The position numbers and the translations under genes were made by a program. From positions 117,133 to 181,132 of the forward strand of contig JAFZSI010000010.1 in assembly GCA_017619445.1 (NCBI GenBank): DNA of 64,000 nucleotides, given 5' to 3'. Positions 36,020-44,876 of the stretch are shown in pieces. Numbering within the stretch: position 1 is the first letter of the stretch; every line of letters begins with the position of its first letter. This stretch comes from Prevotella sp. GTDB taxonomy: Bacteria > Bacteroidota > Bacteroidia > Bacteroidales > Bacteroidaceae. The notes below the pieces were generated by a model. That model saw only the letters and a list, made by a program, of their open reading frames with translations. It did no database searches and was not told the origin of the DNA.

Positions 36020-36955
36020 TTATTCCACGAAATACACATTATACACCTGACCGGAAACGGTGGAGACAATCAAATGGTCTTTGTACCAGGCAATGCCTTC
36101 AGGTTCGCCGTTCATACCGATTTTGTTGAATTGGGCAACGAAAAGAATACATTGACGCTCAAGGTCAACGATTTTAATCTCTCCTTCGCGCGAATAGCCC
36201 TTCAACTGAAACAGCTTGTTATTGTGTATGGTGGCATCCTGACCCACCTTTGGACTTGACACGTCGAAGGTTGCCAAGGCTTTTTTCGATTTCAGGTCAA
36301 TGGTCATGTCGCCTTTCTTATACGAAGGTATCTTGATTTTAGTGACAAAACCGCTTTTGCCATGGCCATGAGTAACATACATAAAACCGTTCTCAAGGTC
36401 GTTGTTCGAGATGCTTCTTGTGCAGGGTTCAAATGTCAGGGTCTGCACCATCTGAGCCGTATAGGTACTATCTGTCCTAATGATTCTATAAACGGATGTT
36501 TTGTGCCGATTGCCTTTCTGCTCTAAATACAGCAGTGGGAAAGGGTCGTTCTTGTCATAAAAGTCTTTTCCGAAATCGGCATTGTTGCAATGTACCACCC
36601 CATTGCCTTCTTGTTCTATAGTGAATGAAAGGCTGTAATCACGCAGGTCATAGACATCTATGCGATTGTTGGAATGATGACACTGAAACATATAATCATT
36701 AAAGACGGCCATGCCCTGGAAGGTTGTTTCCTGTGTGGGCATCTGAAACGCTTTTTCAATGTAAAAGTTATCGTATGTCAACGAATCGAAATCGTGCAAA
36801 ATGGCTTTCTTTACGATATATCCAACAGAATCAGGGGTATAACCTTTTGTTTCCAGACTATCAAGGAGAAAGCTTTCGCCATACGCCGTCAGACTTGTAG
36901 AGAACAATAAGAACAGAACGAGCAAGAATGTATGCTTCATATTCCGACTATCCAA
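36020..36955 (-). CDS. Secreted protein with beta-propeller-like pattern, unknown function
   Basis: A protein of 311 residues. The likely start is the ATG at 36940 (MKHTFLLVLFLLFSTSLTAYG), which opens a clear signal peptide. The mature part has repeating beta-rich blocks (FQGMAVFNDYMFQCHHSNNRIDVYDL, QDATIHNNKLFQLKG, PEGIAWYKDHLIVSTVSGQVYNVYF, each in part) that look like a six-bladed propeller. I do not recognise a named family or catalytic residues. It lies 2 bp from glf on the same strand, so it is probably co-transcribed with sugar genes. Confidence 0.72.
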   Translation of the reverse strand: MDSRNMKHTFLLVLFLLFSTSLTAYGESFLLDSLETKGYTPDSVGYIVKKAILHDFDSLTYDNFYIEKAFQMPTQETTFQGMAVFNDYMFQCHHSNNRIDVYDLRDYSLSFTIEQEGNGVVHCNNADFGKDFYDKNDPFPLLYLEQKGNRHKTSVYRIIRTDSTYTAQMVQTLTFEPCTRSISNNDLENGFMYVTHGHGKSGFVTKIKIPSYKKGDMTIDLKSKKALATFDVSSPKVGQDATIHNNKLFQLKGYSREGEIKIVDLERQCILFVAQFNKIGMNGEPEGIAWYKDHLIVSTVSGQVYNVYFVE

Positions 36956-36957
36956 TA

Positions 36958-38142
36958 CTATACTTCCATTTTCAGCACCTTTTCCACTATCGGTGCCATG
37001 TCGTAGTATTTATACTCTGCCAGGCGACCACCGAAAATGACATGCTGCTCTTTGTCTGCCAGTTCCTTGTATTTGGCAATCAATTCGCTATTGCGCTGGT
37101 CGTTGACTGGGTAGAACGGTTCCATGCCATCGGTCCATTCTGTGCTATACTCACGGCTAACCACAGTCTTGGGACACTCGTTGACTGCCGGTCCGAACAG
37201 TTCAAAATGCTTATGCTCAATGACACGGGTATAGGGGACCTCTGGCTCTGTGTAATTCACCACGGCATTGCCCTGATAGTTAGGAACGTCGTAGGTTTCG
37301 GTTTCGAAACGGACGGTACGGTATTCAAGTTTGCCAAAACAATAGTCGAAATACTCGTCAATCTTACCTGTAAAGACAATCTTCGAAGACTGAACATTGA
37401 AAGATGGACACTGAACATTCCACTTCTGTGCGCAATCATCATAAACGCGTTCGCACTCCATGAAATCTATTCCAGTAAACGTATCAGCCCCTTCCAGTAG
37501 AGCGTCGATGAGTTTGTTATATCCGCCGATGGGAATGCCTTGATAGCTATCATTGAAATAGTTGTTGTCAAAAACCAATCGCACGGGCAGACGCTTGATG
37601 ATGAATGCGGGCAGGTCTGTACATTTGCGCCCCCATTGCTTCTCCGTATAACCTTTTATCAGTTTCTCGTAAATATCCTTACCTATCAGCAACTGGGCCT
37701 GCTCCTCGAGGTTTCGGGGTTCGGTAACACCCTCGGCCTTCATTTTGGCGACAGCCTCGGCTTTCTGTTCCTCAATCTTTGCCTGTGCCTCAGCGGGTGT
37801 TGTGACACCCCACATCTGATAAAATGTGTTCATGTTGAAAGGCAGGTTATAGAGTTTGCCTTTGTAGTTGGCTACGGGCGAGTTGGTATAGCGGTTGAAT
37901 TCCACTAAAGAATTCACAAAATCCCACACCTGCTTGTTGGAGGTATGAAAAATATGGGCACCATACTTATGCACATTGATGCCTTCAACGTTCTCACAAT
38001 ATACATTACCACCAAGATGTGGCCGCTTGTCAATGACCAGACACTTCTTACCTGCCTGATGTGCCCTGTAGGCGAATGTTGCTCCGAAAAGCCCGGAGCC
38101 GACTATCAGATAATCATAGTGCTGCATGATTGTCTCAATCAA
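36958..38142 (-). CDS. glf: UDP-galactopyranose mutase
   Basis: A flavoenzyme converting UDP-galactopyranose to UDP-galactofuranose. The 394 residues have the FAD-binding [17 protein letters not shown] (about 10-26), [15 protein letters not shown], the GAHIFHTSN block, and [26 protein letters not shown] (in part). Translation may start at the overlapping ATG (38142, shares 4 bp with ugd) or at 38127 ([10 protein letters not shown]). Residues around 243-252 ([10 protein letters not shown]) are encoded by a heptad repeat and are not expected in the family, so the loop is longer than usual. The glycan probably contains galactofuranose. Confidence 0.93.
   Translation of the reverse strand: MIETIMQHYDYLIVGSGLFGATFAYRAHQAGKKCLVIDKRPHLGGNVYCENVEGINVHKYGAHIFHTSNKQVWDFVNSLVEFNRYTNSPVANYKGKLYNLPFNMNTFYQMWGVTTPAEAQAKIEEQKAEAVAKMKAEGVTEPRNLEEQAQLLIGKDIYEKLIKGYTEKQWGRKCTDLPAFIIKRLPVRLVFDNNYFNDSYQGIPIGGYNKLIDALLEGADTFTGIDFMECERVYDDCAQKWNVQCPSFNVQSSKIVFTGKIDEYFDYCFGKLEYRTVRFETETYDVPNYQGNAVVNYTEPEVPYTRVIEHKHFELFGPAVNECPKTVVSREYSTEWTDGMEPFYPVNDQRNSELIAKYKELADKEQHVIFGGRLAEYKYYDMAPIVEKVLKMEV
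37390..37417. repeat. 7-bp tandem repeat inside glf
   Basis: Plus-strand heptads CTGAACA, TTGAAAG, ATGGACA and CTGAACA, continuing more weakly to 37424. Confidence 0.5.
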
Positions 38143-39440
38143 TCTCTCCTAAACAGATCGCGGGTATATACCTTTGCCTCCACATCATCGAGCACGGAGT
38201 CATAACGGTTGGCAATGATGGCGTCGCTCTGAGCCTTGAACTGGTTGATGTCATTCACGACGCGACTGCCAAAGAAGGTGCTGCCGTCGGGGAGCGTCGG
38301 CTCGTAGATAATCACGGTGGCACCCTTGGCCTTGATGCGCTTCATAACACCCTGGATGCTGCTCTGACGGAAATTGTCGGAATTGGATTTCATGGTCAGG
38401 CGGAACACACCGATTGTGACATTCTTCTCTGTCGCCAGATTGTAACGGCTACCCGTGGTATAGTCATAATAACCTGCTCTCTTCAGCACCTGGTCGGCGA
38501 TGAAGTCCTTGCGGGTGCGGTTGCTCTCAACAATGGCACTCATCATCTGTTGTGGCACATTCTCATAGTTGGCCAGCAGCTGCTTGGTGTCCTTAGGCAG
38601 ACAGTAACCTCCGTAACCGAACGACGGATTGTTGTAGTGGGTGCCGATGCGCGGGTCAAGACCGATACCCTGAATGATGGCCTGCGAATCGAGTCCTTTC
38701 ACCTCGGCGTATGTGTCGAGTTCATTGAAGTAACTGACGCGCAAAGCCAAATAGGTGTTGGCAAAGAGTTTCACGGCTTCTGCCTCTTTCATACCCATGA
38801 ACAAAGTGGGGATGTCTTGTTTGATGGCTCCTTGCTGCAAGAGTGAAGCAAAGGTTTCGGCAGCTTTCTTCAACTTATTGACATCTGTGACTTTACGAAT
38901 CGCCTCGTTTTCCTCTGGAAATTGAGAGATGAGTTTCGGATAGCCCACAATGATGCGCGACGGATAGAGATTGTCGTACAGGGCTTTACTTTCACGAAGG
39001 AACTCCGGTGAGAACAGCAGATTGAACTGCGACACGCCCTTTTGGGCATAGCGCACATACAAACTACGGCAATAACCCACGGGAATGGTACTCTTAATCA
39101 CCATCACAGCCGAGGGATTCACCGAAAGCACTAAATCAATGACATCCTCGATGTGATGGGTGTCGAAAAAGTTCTTTATCGGGTCGTAGTTCGTCGGGGC
39201 TGCAATCACCACGAAGTCCGCATCCTTATAAGCGGCAGCACCATCAAGGGTGGCTTTGAGGTTCAGTTCTTTCTCTGCCAAATACTTTTCGATGTACTCG
39301 TCCTGAATGGGCGACTTGCGATGGTTGATGAGTTCCACCTTTTCGGGAATCACGTCAACGGCGGTTACCTCGTTATGCTGTGCTAACAGGGTGGCAATCG
39401 AAAGACCCACATAACCTGTTCCTGCTACTGCTATTTTCAT
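38139..39440 (-). CDS. ugd: UDP-glucose 6-dehydrogenase
   Basis: It oxidises UDP-glucose to UDP-glucuronate with two NAD+. The 433 residues begin [20 protein letters not shown] (NAD motif) and contain [20 protein letters not shown], the central [16 protein letters not shown] (in part), and the catalytic cysteine in [14 protein letters not shown] (about 271-284). With the adjacent epimerase it would supply UDP-glucuronate and UDP-galacturonate. It overlaps glf by 4 bp. Confidence 0.95.
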   Translation of the reverse strand: MKIAVAGTGYVGLSIATLLAQHNEVTAVDVIPEKVELINHRKSPIQDEYIEKYLAEKELNLKATLDGAAAYKDADFVVIAAPTNYDPIKNFFDTHHIEDVIDLVLSVNPSAVMVIKSTIPVGYCRSLYVRYAQKGVSQFNLLFSPEFLRESKALYDNLYPSRIIVGYPKLISQFPEENEAIRKVTDVNKLKKAAETFASLLQQGAIKQDIPTLFMGMKEAEAVKLFANTYLALRVSYFNELDTYAEVKGLDSQAIIQGIGLDPRIGTHYNNPSFGYGGYCLPKDTKQLLANYENVPQQMMSAIVESNRTRKDFIADQVLKRAGYYDYTTGSRYNLATEKNVTIGVFRLTMKSNSDNFRQSSIQGVMKRIKAKGATVIIYEPTLPDGSTFFGSRVVNDINQFKAQSDAIIANRYDSVLDDVEAKVYTRDLFRRD

Positions 39441-39458
39441 ACTTACTGTTGTTTGTAT

Positions 39459-40502
39459 TTATTGTTTGAGCGGATTCTCTTCGCTCTTAAACCATTTCAT
39501 AAACTCCTGAATGCCGTCGTGCAGGCTCCAATGAGGCTTATAGCCACAGTCTTCCTCCAGATGGCGGGTGTCGGCATTGGTCTGATAAACATCACCCGGC
39601 TGCATGGGCAGGAAATTCTTTTTTGCCTCCTCACCGTATGCCTGTTCAATCTCAGAGATAAAGTCCATGAGTTTCACGGGGTTACTGCAACCTATGTTAT
39701 AGACTTTGTATGGAACGCCATTCTTGCATTCCTCGGCAACTGGCTGATGGTCAATGGCATGGATGGTTCCCTCAGCGATATCGTCGATGAAGGTGAAGTC
39801 GCGAATCATGTCACCATTGTTGAACACCTTAATGGACTCACCACGCGAGATGGCACCTGCGAAGAGCATCGGCGACATGTCGGGACGGCCCCAAGGTCCA
39901 TAGACGGTGAAATAGCGCAAGCCCGTGGTGGCAAAGCCGTAGAGCTTGCTATAGGCATGTGCCATCAGCTCGTTGCTTTTCTTGGTTGCCGCATACAAAC
40001 TGACTGGCGAATCCACCTTATGGTCCTCGCTGTAAGGCACTTCGGTGTTCAGTCCATAGACACTGCTTGACGAAGCATATACCAGATGCTTGACACCGTA
40101 ATGGCGACAAGCCTCAAGGATGTTGAGAAATCCAACAAGATTGCTCTGCAAATAGCTGTAGGGATTGGTAATGCTGTAGCGCACCCCAGCCTGTGCGGCC
40201 AGATTGAGCACCTTGTCAAACTGCTCACTCTCGAACAGCGCATCCACGGCAGTCTTGTTGGCAATATCCATGCGGATGAACTTGTAGTTCGCCATCGTTG
40301 TGCTCTGATACACCTGTCCGTAGGGCATCTCGTTGCCTTCGAAAGCAATGCCGCCCCAAGCGCGCAGCCGTCCATACTTCAGCCGCACATCGTAATAGTC
40401 GTTCACATTGTCGATTCCCACCACCTGGTCGCCACGGGCGGCCAGCATCGCAGCGGTCTTCGACCCTATGAATCCTGCGGCTCCAGTTACTAATATCTTC
40501 AT
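39459..40502 (-). CDS. UDP-glucuronate 4-epimerase-like NAD-dependent epimerase
   Basis: An extended SDR of 347 residues opening MKILVTGAAGFIGSKTAAMLAARGD, with IDNVNDYYDVRLKYGRL (about 35-51) as in UDP-glucuronate 4-epimerases, YASSSSVYGLNTEVPYSE (in part), and SLYAATKKSNELMAHAYS with the Y-x-x-x-K pair. It lies 19 bp from ugd, which supplies its expected substrate UDP-glucuronate. The product would be UDP-galacturonate. Confidence 0.88.
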   Translation of the reverse strand: MKILVTGAAGFIGSKTAAMLAARGDQVVGIDNVNDYYDVRLKYGRLRAWGGIAFEGNEMPYGQVYQSTTMANYKFIRMDIANKTAVDALFESEQFDKVLNLAAQAGVRYSITNPYSYLQSNLVGFLNILEACRHYGVKHLVYASSSSVYGLNTEVPYSEDHKVDSPVSLYAATKKSNELMAHAYSKLYGFATTGLRYFTVYGPWGRPDMSPMLFAGAISRGESIKVFNNGDMIRDFTFIDDIAEGTIHAIDHQPVAEECKNGVPYKVYNIGCSNPVKLMDFISEIEQAYGEEAKKNFLPMQPGDVYQTNADTRHLEEDCGYKPHWSLHDGIQEFMKWFKSEENPLKQ

Positions 40503-40530
40503 TTTATCTCACACAGAGTTATATTATTTT

Positions 40531-41134
40531 CTCACGCAGAGGCGCTGAGATAGTTGGAGAGGACGGAGAGTTTTTGTTTTTGAGAGAAAGAGGATTTTTT
40601 GAGGTTGGGAGGAAAAGGAGAGTTGAGAGGGGGTGAGAGATTTACTATTTGTAATCGTTAACTATCCTTTGTATTCCATATTTCAATTTATCTACATTGA
40701 AATTTATAATATATCCCAAATGTGTATCTGTAAGCCGCAGATATGTGAGTAACTGCATCTGATGAACTGGAATAATTTCTTTTACTGATTTCAACTCAAT
40801 AATAACCTGATCATCAATCATCAAATCCAATTTCAATTCATTATCAAACTCCCTGTCTTTATATTTTATCTTTACTGGCACTTGATGACGAACGCAGAAA
40901 CCGTTCAACTCCAACTCATACACCAATGCCTTTTCATAAACACTTTCTAATAATCCTAGACCTAATGCAGAATGTACTTCATAAGCACATGAGAGCAATC
41001 TGTAAGTATAATCCTCATCTATCATCAACCTTCTCCTATTACTCTAAGACCTCTCTCCTTCGCTCACTTTTCACTCCCTTTCCTCACTTATATCTTCTAC
41101 TTTCCTCTTGAAATCCTCCGCGCCTCTGCGTGAG
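40531..41134. mobile_element. Inverted-repeat-bounded cassette carrying a GxxExxY gene
   Basis: A perfect 15-bp inverted repeat, CTCACGCAGAGGCGC (40531-40545) and GCGCCTCTGCGTGAG (41120-41134), brackets a single gene. Pairing extends into TTTT/AAAA flanks with one mismatch. The gene is AT-rich compared with the genes on both sides. Spacers between the gene and the repeats are purine- or pyrimidine-rich octads. There is no transposase, so movement would need another enzyme. Confidence 0.55.
40645..41028 (-). CDS. GxxExxY protein (PD-(D/E)XK-like fold)
   Basis: A protein of 127 residues with the family signature GLGLLESVYEKAL (about 22-34), and a nuclease-like core of FDNELKLDLMIDDQVIIELKSVKEI (in part, about 60-84) where the D and the ExK pair match the PD-(D/E)XK pattern. 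It ends with MQLLTYLRLTDTHLGYIINFN. Function of this widespread family is not known. It interrupts the polysaccharide locus and is enclosed by inverted repeats. Confidence 0.88.
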   Translation of the reverse strand: MMIDEDYTYRLLSCAYEVHSALGLGLLESVYEKALVYELELNGFCVRHQVPVKIKYKDREFDNELKLDLMIDDQVIIELKSVKEIIPVHQMQLLTYLRLTDTHLGYIINFNVDKLKYGIQRIVNDYK

Positions 41135-41160
41135 GAAAAAGGTTCTCAGAGTGAAACTCA

Positions 41161-41910
41161 TCACCCGAACTTCGTCCGCGCTTCCTCCAGAGAGTCGAGC
41201 GAGCCGATGTCGAAACGGCCGGCGGGCATGGGCCATGCATGGAGGGTGGTACATTCCACGAGGTAATGGGCGAGGTTACCGGGTGCATCGAAGCCGCAAC
41301 CGCGGTTGAGACAATCGAGGATAAGAGGCAGGTCTGTCTGCTTATAAATATAGAATGGTGGCACAGCCCAATGGCTGACGGGCTGTTGGGGTTTCTCCTG
41401 CATCTGCAGCACCCGCATGTCCTCGTCAACGGCAATGACTCCCGTGCGCTGCAAGCGTCGCAACTCAGGCTCATGGTGACACATAATGACCGAGGTATGC
41501 TTCTGCTTGAAATAATCGACAAATCCTTGGAACGAAAACTCCAGGATGTTGTCAGCGGCAATGACAAGAATGTCATCGTTAATGAGTGGAGTGCTGTTGC
41601 CGTCAGGGTTGCCTGTCAATGCCAAAAGCAAGTCGCGAACGGCTCCGAGGCGCGTGTCGTTGGTCTCAGTACCGTCATCAATGATGCGGATGGGCTTGCC
41701 TTTGCGCTGTTCGGCCCACTGTTCAAACTGACGGGCGAACTTGTGGTTGGTGACAACGATATGCTCGTCGATGTCATCTATTCCGTCAATGTCATCTAAC
41801 AGGCGGTCGAGAATGGTGCGACTGCCAATTTCAAGCAACGGCTTAGGGAAATTCTCCGTCAGCGGATAGAGACGTGTGGCGTAGCCGGCAGCAATAACAA
41901 TGGTTTTCAT
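41161..41910 (-). CDS. Sugar-1-phosphate nucleotidyltransferase
   Basis: A protein of 249 residues with the signature VIAAGYATRLYPLTENFPKPLLEI (in part, about 5-28) and a central VIAADNILEFSFQG metal site. It is shorter than RmlA. It lies 25 bp from the end of a GHMP kinase gene and on the same strand. The pair reads as a salvage route: the kinase makes a sugar-1-phosphate and this enzyme the nucleotide sugar. The sugar may be galacturonate, judged from its partner. Confidence 0.85.
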   Translation of the reverse strand: MKTIVIAAGYATRLYPLTENFPKPLLEIGSRTILDRLLDDIDGIDDIDEHIVVTNHKFARQFEQWAEQRKGKPIRIIDDGTETNDTRLGAVRDLLLALTGNPDGNSTPLINDDILVIAADNILEFSFQGFVDYFKQKHTSVIMCHHEPELRRLQRTGVIAVDEDMRVLQMQEKPQQPVSHWAVPPFYIYKQTDLPLILDCLNRGCGFDAPGNLAHYLVECTTLHAWPMPAGRFDIGSLDSLEEARTKFG

Positions 41911-41935
41911 TTAGAAAAGGTTTTCAACTTCAAAC

Positions 41936-43138
41936 TCACACAAAATCCACTCCATTGGACGATTCGCAGAAGAACATCTGGAACGAGTCCTTATATTGCG
42001 GGAACTCCTTCAGGTATTCGGCGGTTACAAACTCGCGGATGCTCTCTTCTTTCTCGGGATCGACCAAAGCGATACAGGCACCTTTGAAACCGGCGCCGCT
42101 GAAGCGGCCGCCATAAATGCCGTCGGTGTGGCGCATGATTTTGTAAAGGGCTATCAGCTCGGGTGAACCACACTCGTAGTTGTTCATCGAACTCTCGCAG
42201 CTTTCAAACACCAATTGTCCGAAGCGCTCAATGTCGCCCTGTTCCCAGGCCTCCACACCTTTGCGCACACGGCCGCACTCGGTGTAGAAGTGACGGGCAC
42301 GGCGGGCAAAGCGGGCAGGCATCTGGTTCTCATGCTTTTCGAACAATTGCTCGTCAACATCGCGCAGGCGTGTTTCCTGGAACTCTTTCAAAGGCAGTTC
42401 CTCGTATGCCTGAATGTTCCATGCGGCTGTCTTGCACTCAGACACGCGCAGATTGTAGTCGGTGCCCGTCAGCTTACGGGTGACACCGCTGAAGAAGATG
42501 CCAAACTTGAATGGCTTGCCGGCAGCATTGCTTTTGCTACCATAGCCCAGCAGCTGGTAGTCCTCAGTCTCCGTGTCAAGGAACAGCAACTTGTCTTTCT
42601 CGCACAGCACCACGCAGGCCTGGTCGAGAATGCCATTGTTCAGCCCCACGTACTTGCGTTCGGCCAACGACGCGTAGCGGATGATTTGCATCTTGCTCAG
42701 GTTGAGCTCGTTGACACGGCTCAATGCCAACACGAAGCCGCACAGCAAGGCTGCCGACGACGAAACGCCACCGATGGGCATAGAGCCTTTCACAATGCCG
42801 CGCAGGCCTTTTGTCAGGTGGAAATCGTGCTGCAGAGCCCAGACGGCTCCGCGCAGATAGTCGCCCCAGTTGCTCTGTTTCTCATCCACAGGACGGCGCA
42901 CATTGAACGTCATCAGACCGTCGAACGACAGCGAAGCCATCTCCACCTTGCCGCTCCCAGTCTCGGAGAGCAGGAAGTCTATGCCGCTGTTGAATGCAAA
43001 GCCCGACACCAGACCGTGCTGATGATCGACGTGGGCACCCAACGGGCAAATGCGGTAAGGAGAGAAAATCTGAAACTGAGCCTCCTCGTTGCCAAAGAGG
43101 GTGCGGAAAGCATTATGGAGTGTATCCATTTTCATCAT
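41936..43138 (-). CDS. GHMP sugar kinase, galactokinase family, galacturonokinase-like
   Basis: A kinase making a sugar-1-phosphate. The reading frame stays open upstream to 43249, but the first typical residues follow the ATGs at 43138 or 43129 (MMKMDTLHNAF), so the start is placed there. In place of the galactokinase GRVNLIGEHTDY motif it has SPYRICPLGAHVDHQHG, a form I associate with plant galacturonokinase. The ATP loop is IGGVSSSAALLCGF. GGRFSGAGFKGACIALV is the third GHMP motif. A promoter lies about 300 bp upstream (43442-43449), which leaves a long leader. Confidence 0.82.
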   Translation of the reverse strand: MMKMDTLHNAFRTLFGNEEAQFQIFSPYRICPLGAHVDHQHGLVSGFAFNSGIDFLLSETGSGKVEMASLSFDGLMTFNVRRPVDEKQSNWGDYLRGAVWALQHDFHLTKGLRGIVKGSMPIGGVSSSAALLCGFVLALSRVNELNLSKMQIIRYASLAERKYVGLNNGILDQACVVLCEKDKLLFLDTETEDYQLLGYGSKSNAAGKPFKFGIFFSGVTRKLTGTDYNLRVSECKTAAWNIQAYEELPLKEFQETRLRDVDEQLFEKHENQMPARFARRARHFYTECGRVRKGVEAWEQGDIERFGQLVFESCESSMNNYECGSPELIALYKIMRHTDGIYGGRFSGAGFKGACIALVDPEKEESIREFVTAEYLKEFPQYKDSFQMFFCESSNGVDFV

Positions 43139-43441
43139 GCTAAGAATGCGAGTTGTTAGAATAAAACGGTTATTTGTAAAGGAAAAGCGGTTGATACTGA
43201 CAGTAAGAAATCGGTTGGAAAGACAGCAAACAAGCGAATCTGAGGTCATGGCACACTTTTACTGCCGCGTTCTTCTGTAAAAAACCGCGGATTACTTGGC
43301 TATGAAAAGTGCGACGACCAGAAACCACTACACCACGTGGAAAAGCCCAAGGAAACATGAAAACGCGCCTAAGCACATTAGTCTCAACACATTACATTCT
43401 CCTTTACTTTTGCAGATTCGCGATAACCGTCTTTGCGACTG

Positions 43442-43449
43442 CAAAGGTA
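43442..43449 (-). promoter_or_regulatory. -7 promoter box at the head of the polysaccharide locus
   Basis: Minus-strand TACCTTTG, followed by GCAGTCGCAAAG. No TTTG is seen at the -33 spacing. It is the only good box found upstream of the leftward locus, so it may drive many genes through a leader of about 300 bases. Confidence 0.6.
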
Positions 43450-43643
43450 GTTCAAATATTTGAGATATGGAAGGAAAAAACCGAAAATTTGCTTCTCTCA
43501 CCAAGGAAAACCCGAGAAAACCCAAATTCATGACATATATCATGCCCAAAAGAGCGTGCGGATGCTCATTCTTGTAGTGCTAAACCAAAGAAACAGAAAA
43601 CCCAAACAGGCAAAGGAAAAAGCATATCATCACATGATACACA

Positions 43644-43733
43644 AATTTTCTAGAAAATTCAATCGTAAACCTACACTTTACACTCGTAAAGTGCCACTTT
43701 ATGAACATAAAGCATCACTTTACGAACACAAAG
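43644..43733. repeat. Intergenic element B: CTAG-centred palindrome plus 21-bp repeats
   Basis: AATTTTCTAGAAAATT (43644-43659) is followed by ACTTTA repeats at 43675, 43696 and 43717 (exact 21-bp period). It shares TTTACGAACACAAAG with element A (43719-43733 here), in the same orientation. Confidence 0.85.
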
Positions 43734-43818
43734 CCCATGTATAGGGGAAATAACTCGCATTTAGCACGTAAAAGGACACTTTACGAAGGAGTTTTGTGGC
43801 TGTTCTCATTTTTTTTGC

Positions 43819-43826
43819 TACCTTTG
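43819..43826 (+). promoter_or_regulatory. -7 promoter box of the 82-residue gene
   Basis: TACCTTTG lies 30 bases before the ATG. A TTTG lies at 43793-43796, 22 bases upstream, slightly longer than ideal. Confidence 0.65.
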
Positions 43827-43856
43827 CACCGCGAATAAACCAGAAAACCAAAAACA

Positions 43857-44105
43857 ATGAAATACAAGAACATCATCGACCGTGAACTGCATCTGATGGT
43901 GCGCGACGGACTGCGCCACACGCTGCAAATGACACAAGTGTATAAAAAGAATTACGCATCGGTCTATGTCACCATTGTGCGCACCTGTCTGCGTTATTAT
44001 GCCATGAAAGTGAAAAACAACCGCCGCATGCAGTGGGCGGCAAGGATTGGAGGCGTTTGTCTGGCTGATATTGTGAACGAGGAATTTGAAAAAATCAAGT
44101 TTTAA
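43857..44105 (+). CDS. Small basic conserved-looking hypothetical protein
   Basis: A protein of 82 residues starting MKYKNIIDRELHLMVRDGLRH, highly basic and helical, with no signal peptide. It has its own promoter and a U-rich hairpin after it, so it is a real independent unit. The family is not recognised. The many K, R and Y residues could suit nucleic-acid binding, but nothing shows this directly. Confidence 0.7.
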   Translation: MKYKNIIDRELHLMVRDGLRHTLQMTQVYKKNYASVYVTIVRTCLRYYAMKVKNNRRMQWAARIGGVCLADIVNEEFEKIKF

Positions 44106-44119
44106 ATCAAGAAAACGAC

Positions 44120-44150
44120 CCCAAAACACAAAAAAATTGGGTTTTTATTT
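44120..44150 (+). terminator. Weak rho-independent terminator
   Basis: CCCAA (44120-44124) and TTGGG (44137-44141) pair across an A-rich loop and are followed by TTTTTATTTTG. The short stem makes it a modest candidate. The TTTG at its end doubles as the -33 box of the next gene. Confidence 0.4.
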
Positions 44151-44179
44151 TGTTTTACGCCCAACAAGCCGTACCTTTG
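44149..44179 (+). promoter_or_regulatory. Promoter of the outer-membrane barrel gene
   Basis: TTTG (44149-44152), 19 bases, then TACCTTTG (44172-44179). This is the textbook Bacteroidota arrangement and leaves a leader of about 30 bases. Confidence 0.8.
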
Positions 44180-44213
44180 CAGCTAAATAAATTGATATAG
44201 CAATCTTTGAAAG

Positions 44214-44849
44214 ATGAAAAAAGTATTTCTCCTGGCCCTGATGCTGGTGGCCACCATAAGCACCGTAAGTGCACAACAGCATAACCTTTGGGAGCTGTGG
44301 GCTACGCCCAAGGTGGGTGCCGCCTATTCTAATTTCACCACCAATGGCGGCAAATGGCTCATCGGTCCACGCGTCGGCGGCGACGCGGAGGTGTTCTTCA
44401 ACAACCATGTATCGTTGACTTTCGACATCCACTACTCGCGCATCGGCTCAAAAAACGCATTCTATCCACTTGAGGACAGCGAAACGGGCAAACTGGTAAA
44501 CTCCGGGCCTTACAACTATCACATGGACGTGCTCAACACCCAATACCTGGGGAAATACTACATTGCCAACGGCATTGCATTGTTCTCGGGAATCCATCTT
44601 GCCCGCATCCTGAACGCCAAATACGATTTTGACGGTAGCAGCCACGCATTCAAAGAGCAGATTCACCGCGGACTCGTATCCATTCCCGCTGGTCTCGCAC
44701 TCAGCTTCGGCCGCTTGCAGCTCGAAGCACAATACGACTTCTCGCTGAACAAAGTTCCCAAGACTGCAAAAGCTAAGAGCATTCTCGGAAATTGCCACAT
44801 GCACACCGTCTCGCTGACGCTGGGCTACCGCATCAACGTTCTTTGGTAA
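44214..44849 (+). CDS. Outer-membrane beta-barrel protein
   Basis: A protein of 211 residues. The signal peptide MKKVFLLALMLVATISTVSA ends at an A-x-A-like site near residue 20. The mature part alternates polar and hydrophobic residues in about eight strands, with glycines and aromatic girdle residues (PKVGAAYSNF, GGDAEVFFNNHVSLTFDIHYS in part, GLALSFGRLQLEAQYDFS in part) and ends TLGYRINVLW, a typical terminal barrel strand with a final aromatic. It resembles the PorT/OMP_b-brl_2 group. The role is structural or unknown. Confidence 0.82.
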   Translation: MKKVFLLALMLVATISTVSAQQHNLWELWATPKVGAAYSNFTTNGGKWLIGPRVGGDAEVFFNNHVSLTFDIHYSRIGSKNAFYPLEDSETGKLVNSGPYNYHMDVLNTQYLGKYYIANGIALFSGIHLARILNAKYDFDGSSHAFKEQIHRGLVSIPAGLALSFGRLQLEAQYDFSLNKVPKTAKAKSILGNCHMHTVSLTLGYRINVLW

Positions 44850-44876
44850 AACGCTGCTTACCATAGAACTTGAGGT

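Larger units (their letters stand above)
43139..43856. other. Intergenic region between the polysaccharide locus and the next rightward gene
   Basis: This 718-bp gap contains the leader and promoter of the kinase gene (minus strand), repeat element B (43644-43733), and a rightward promoter at 43819. No convincing gene was seen. Short frames running across the repeats reflect the 21-bp period, which is a multiple of three. Confidence 0.7.

Noticed and set aside
43139-43249. N-terminal extension of the GHMP kinase
   Set aside because: Residues encoded there show no kinase similarity, and ATGs at 43138 and 43129 directly precede the recognisable part.
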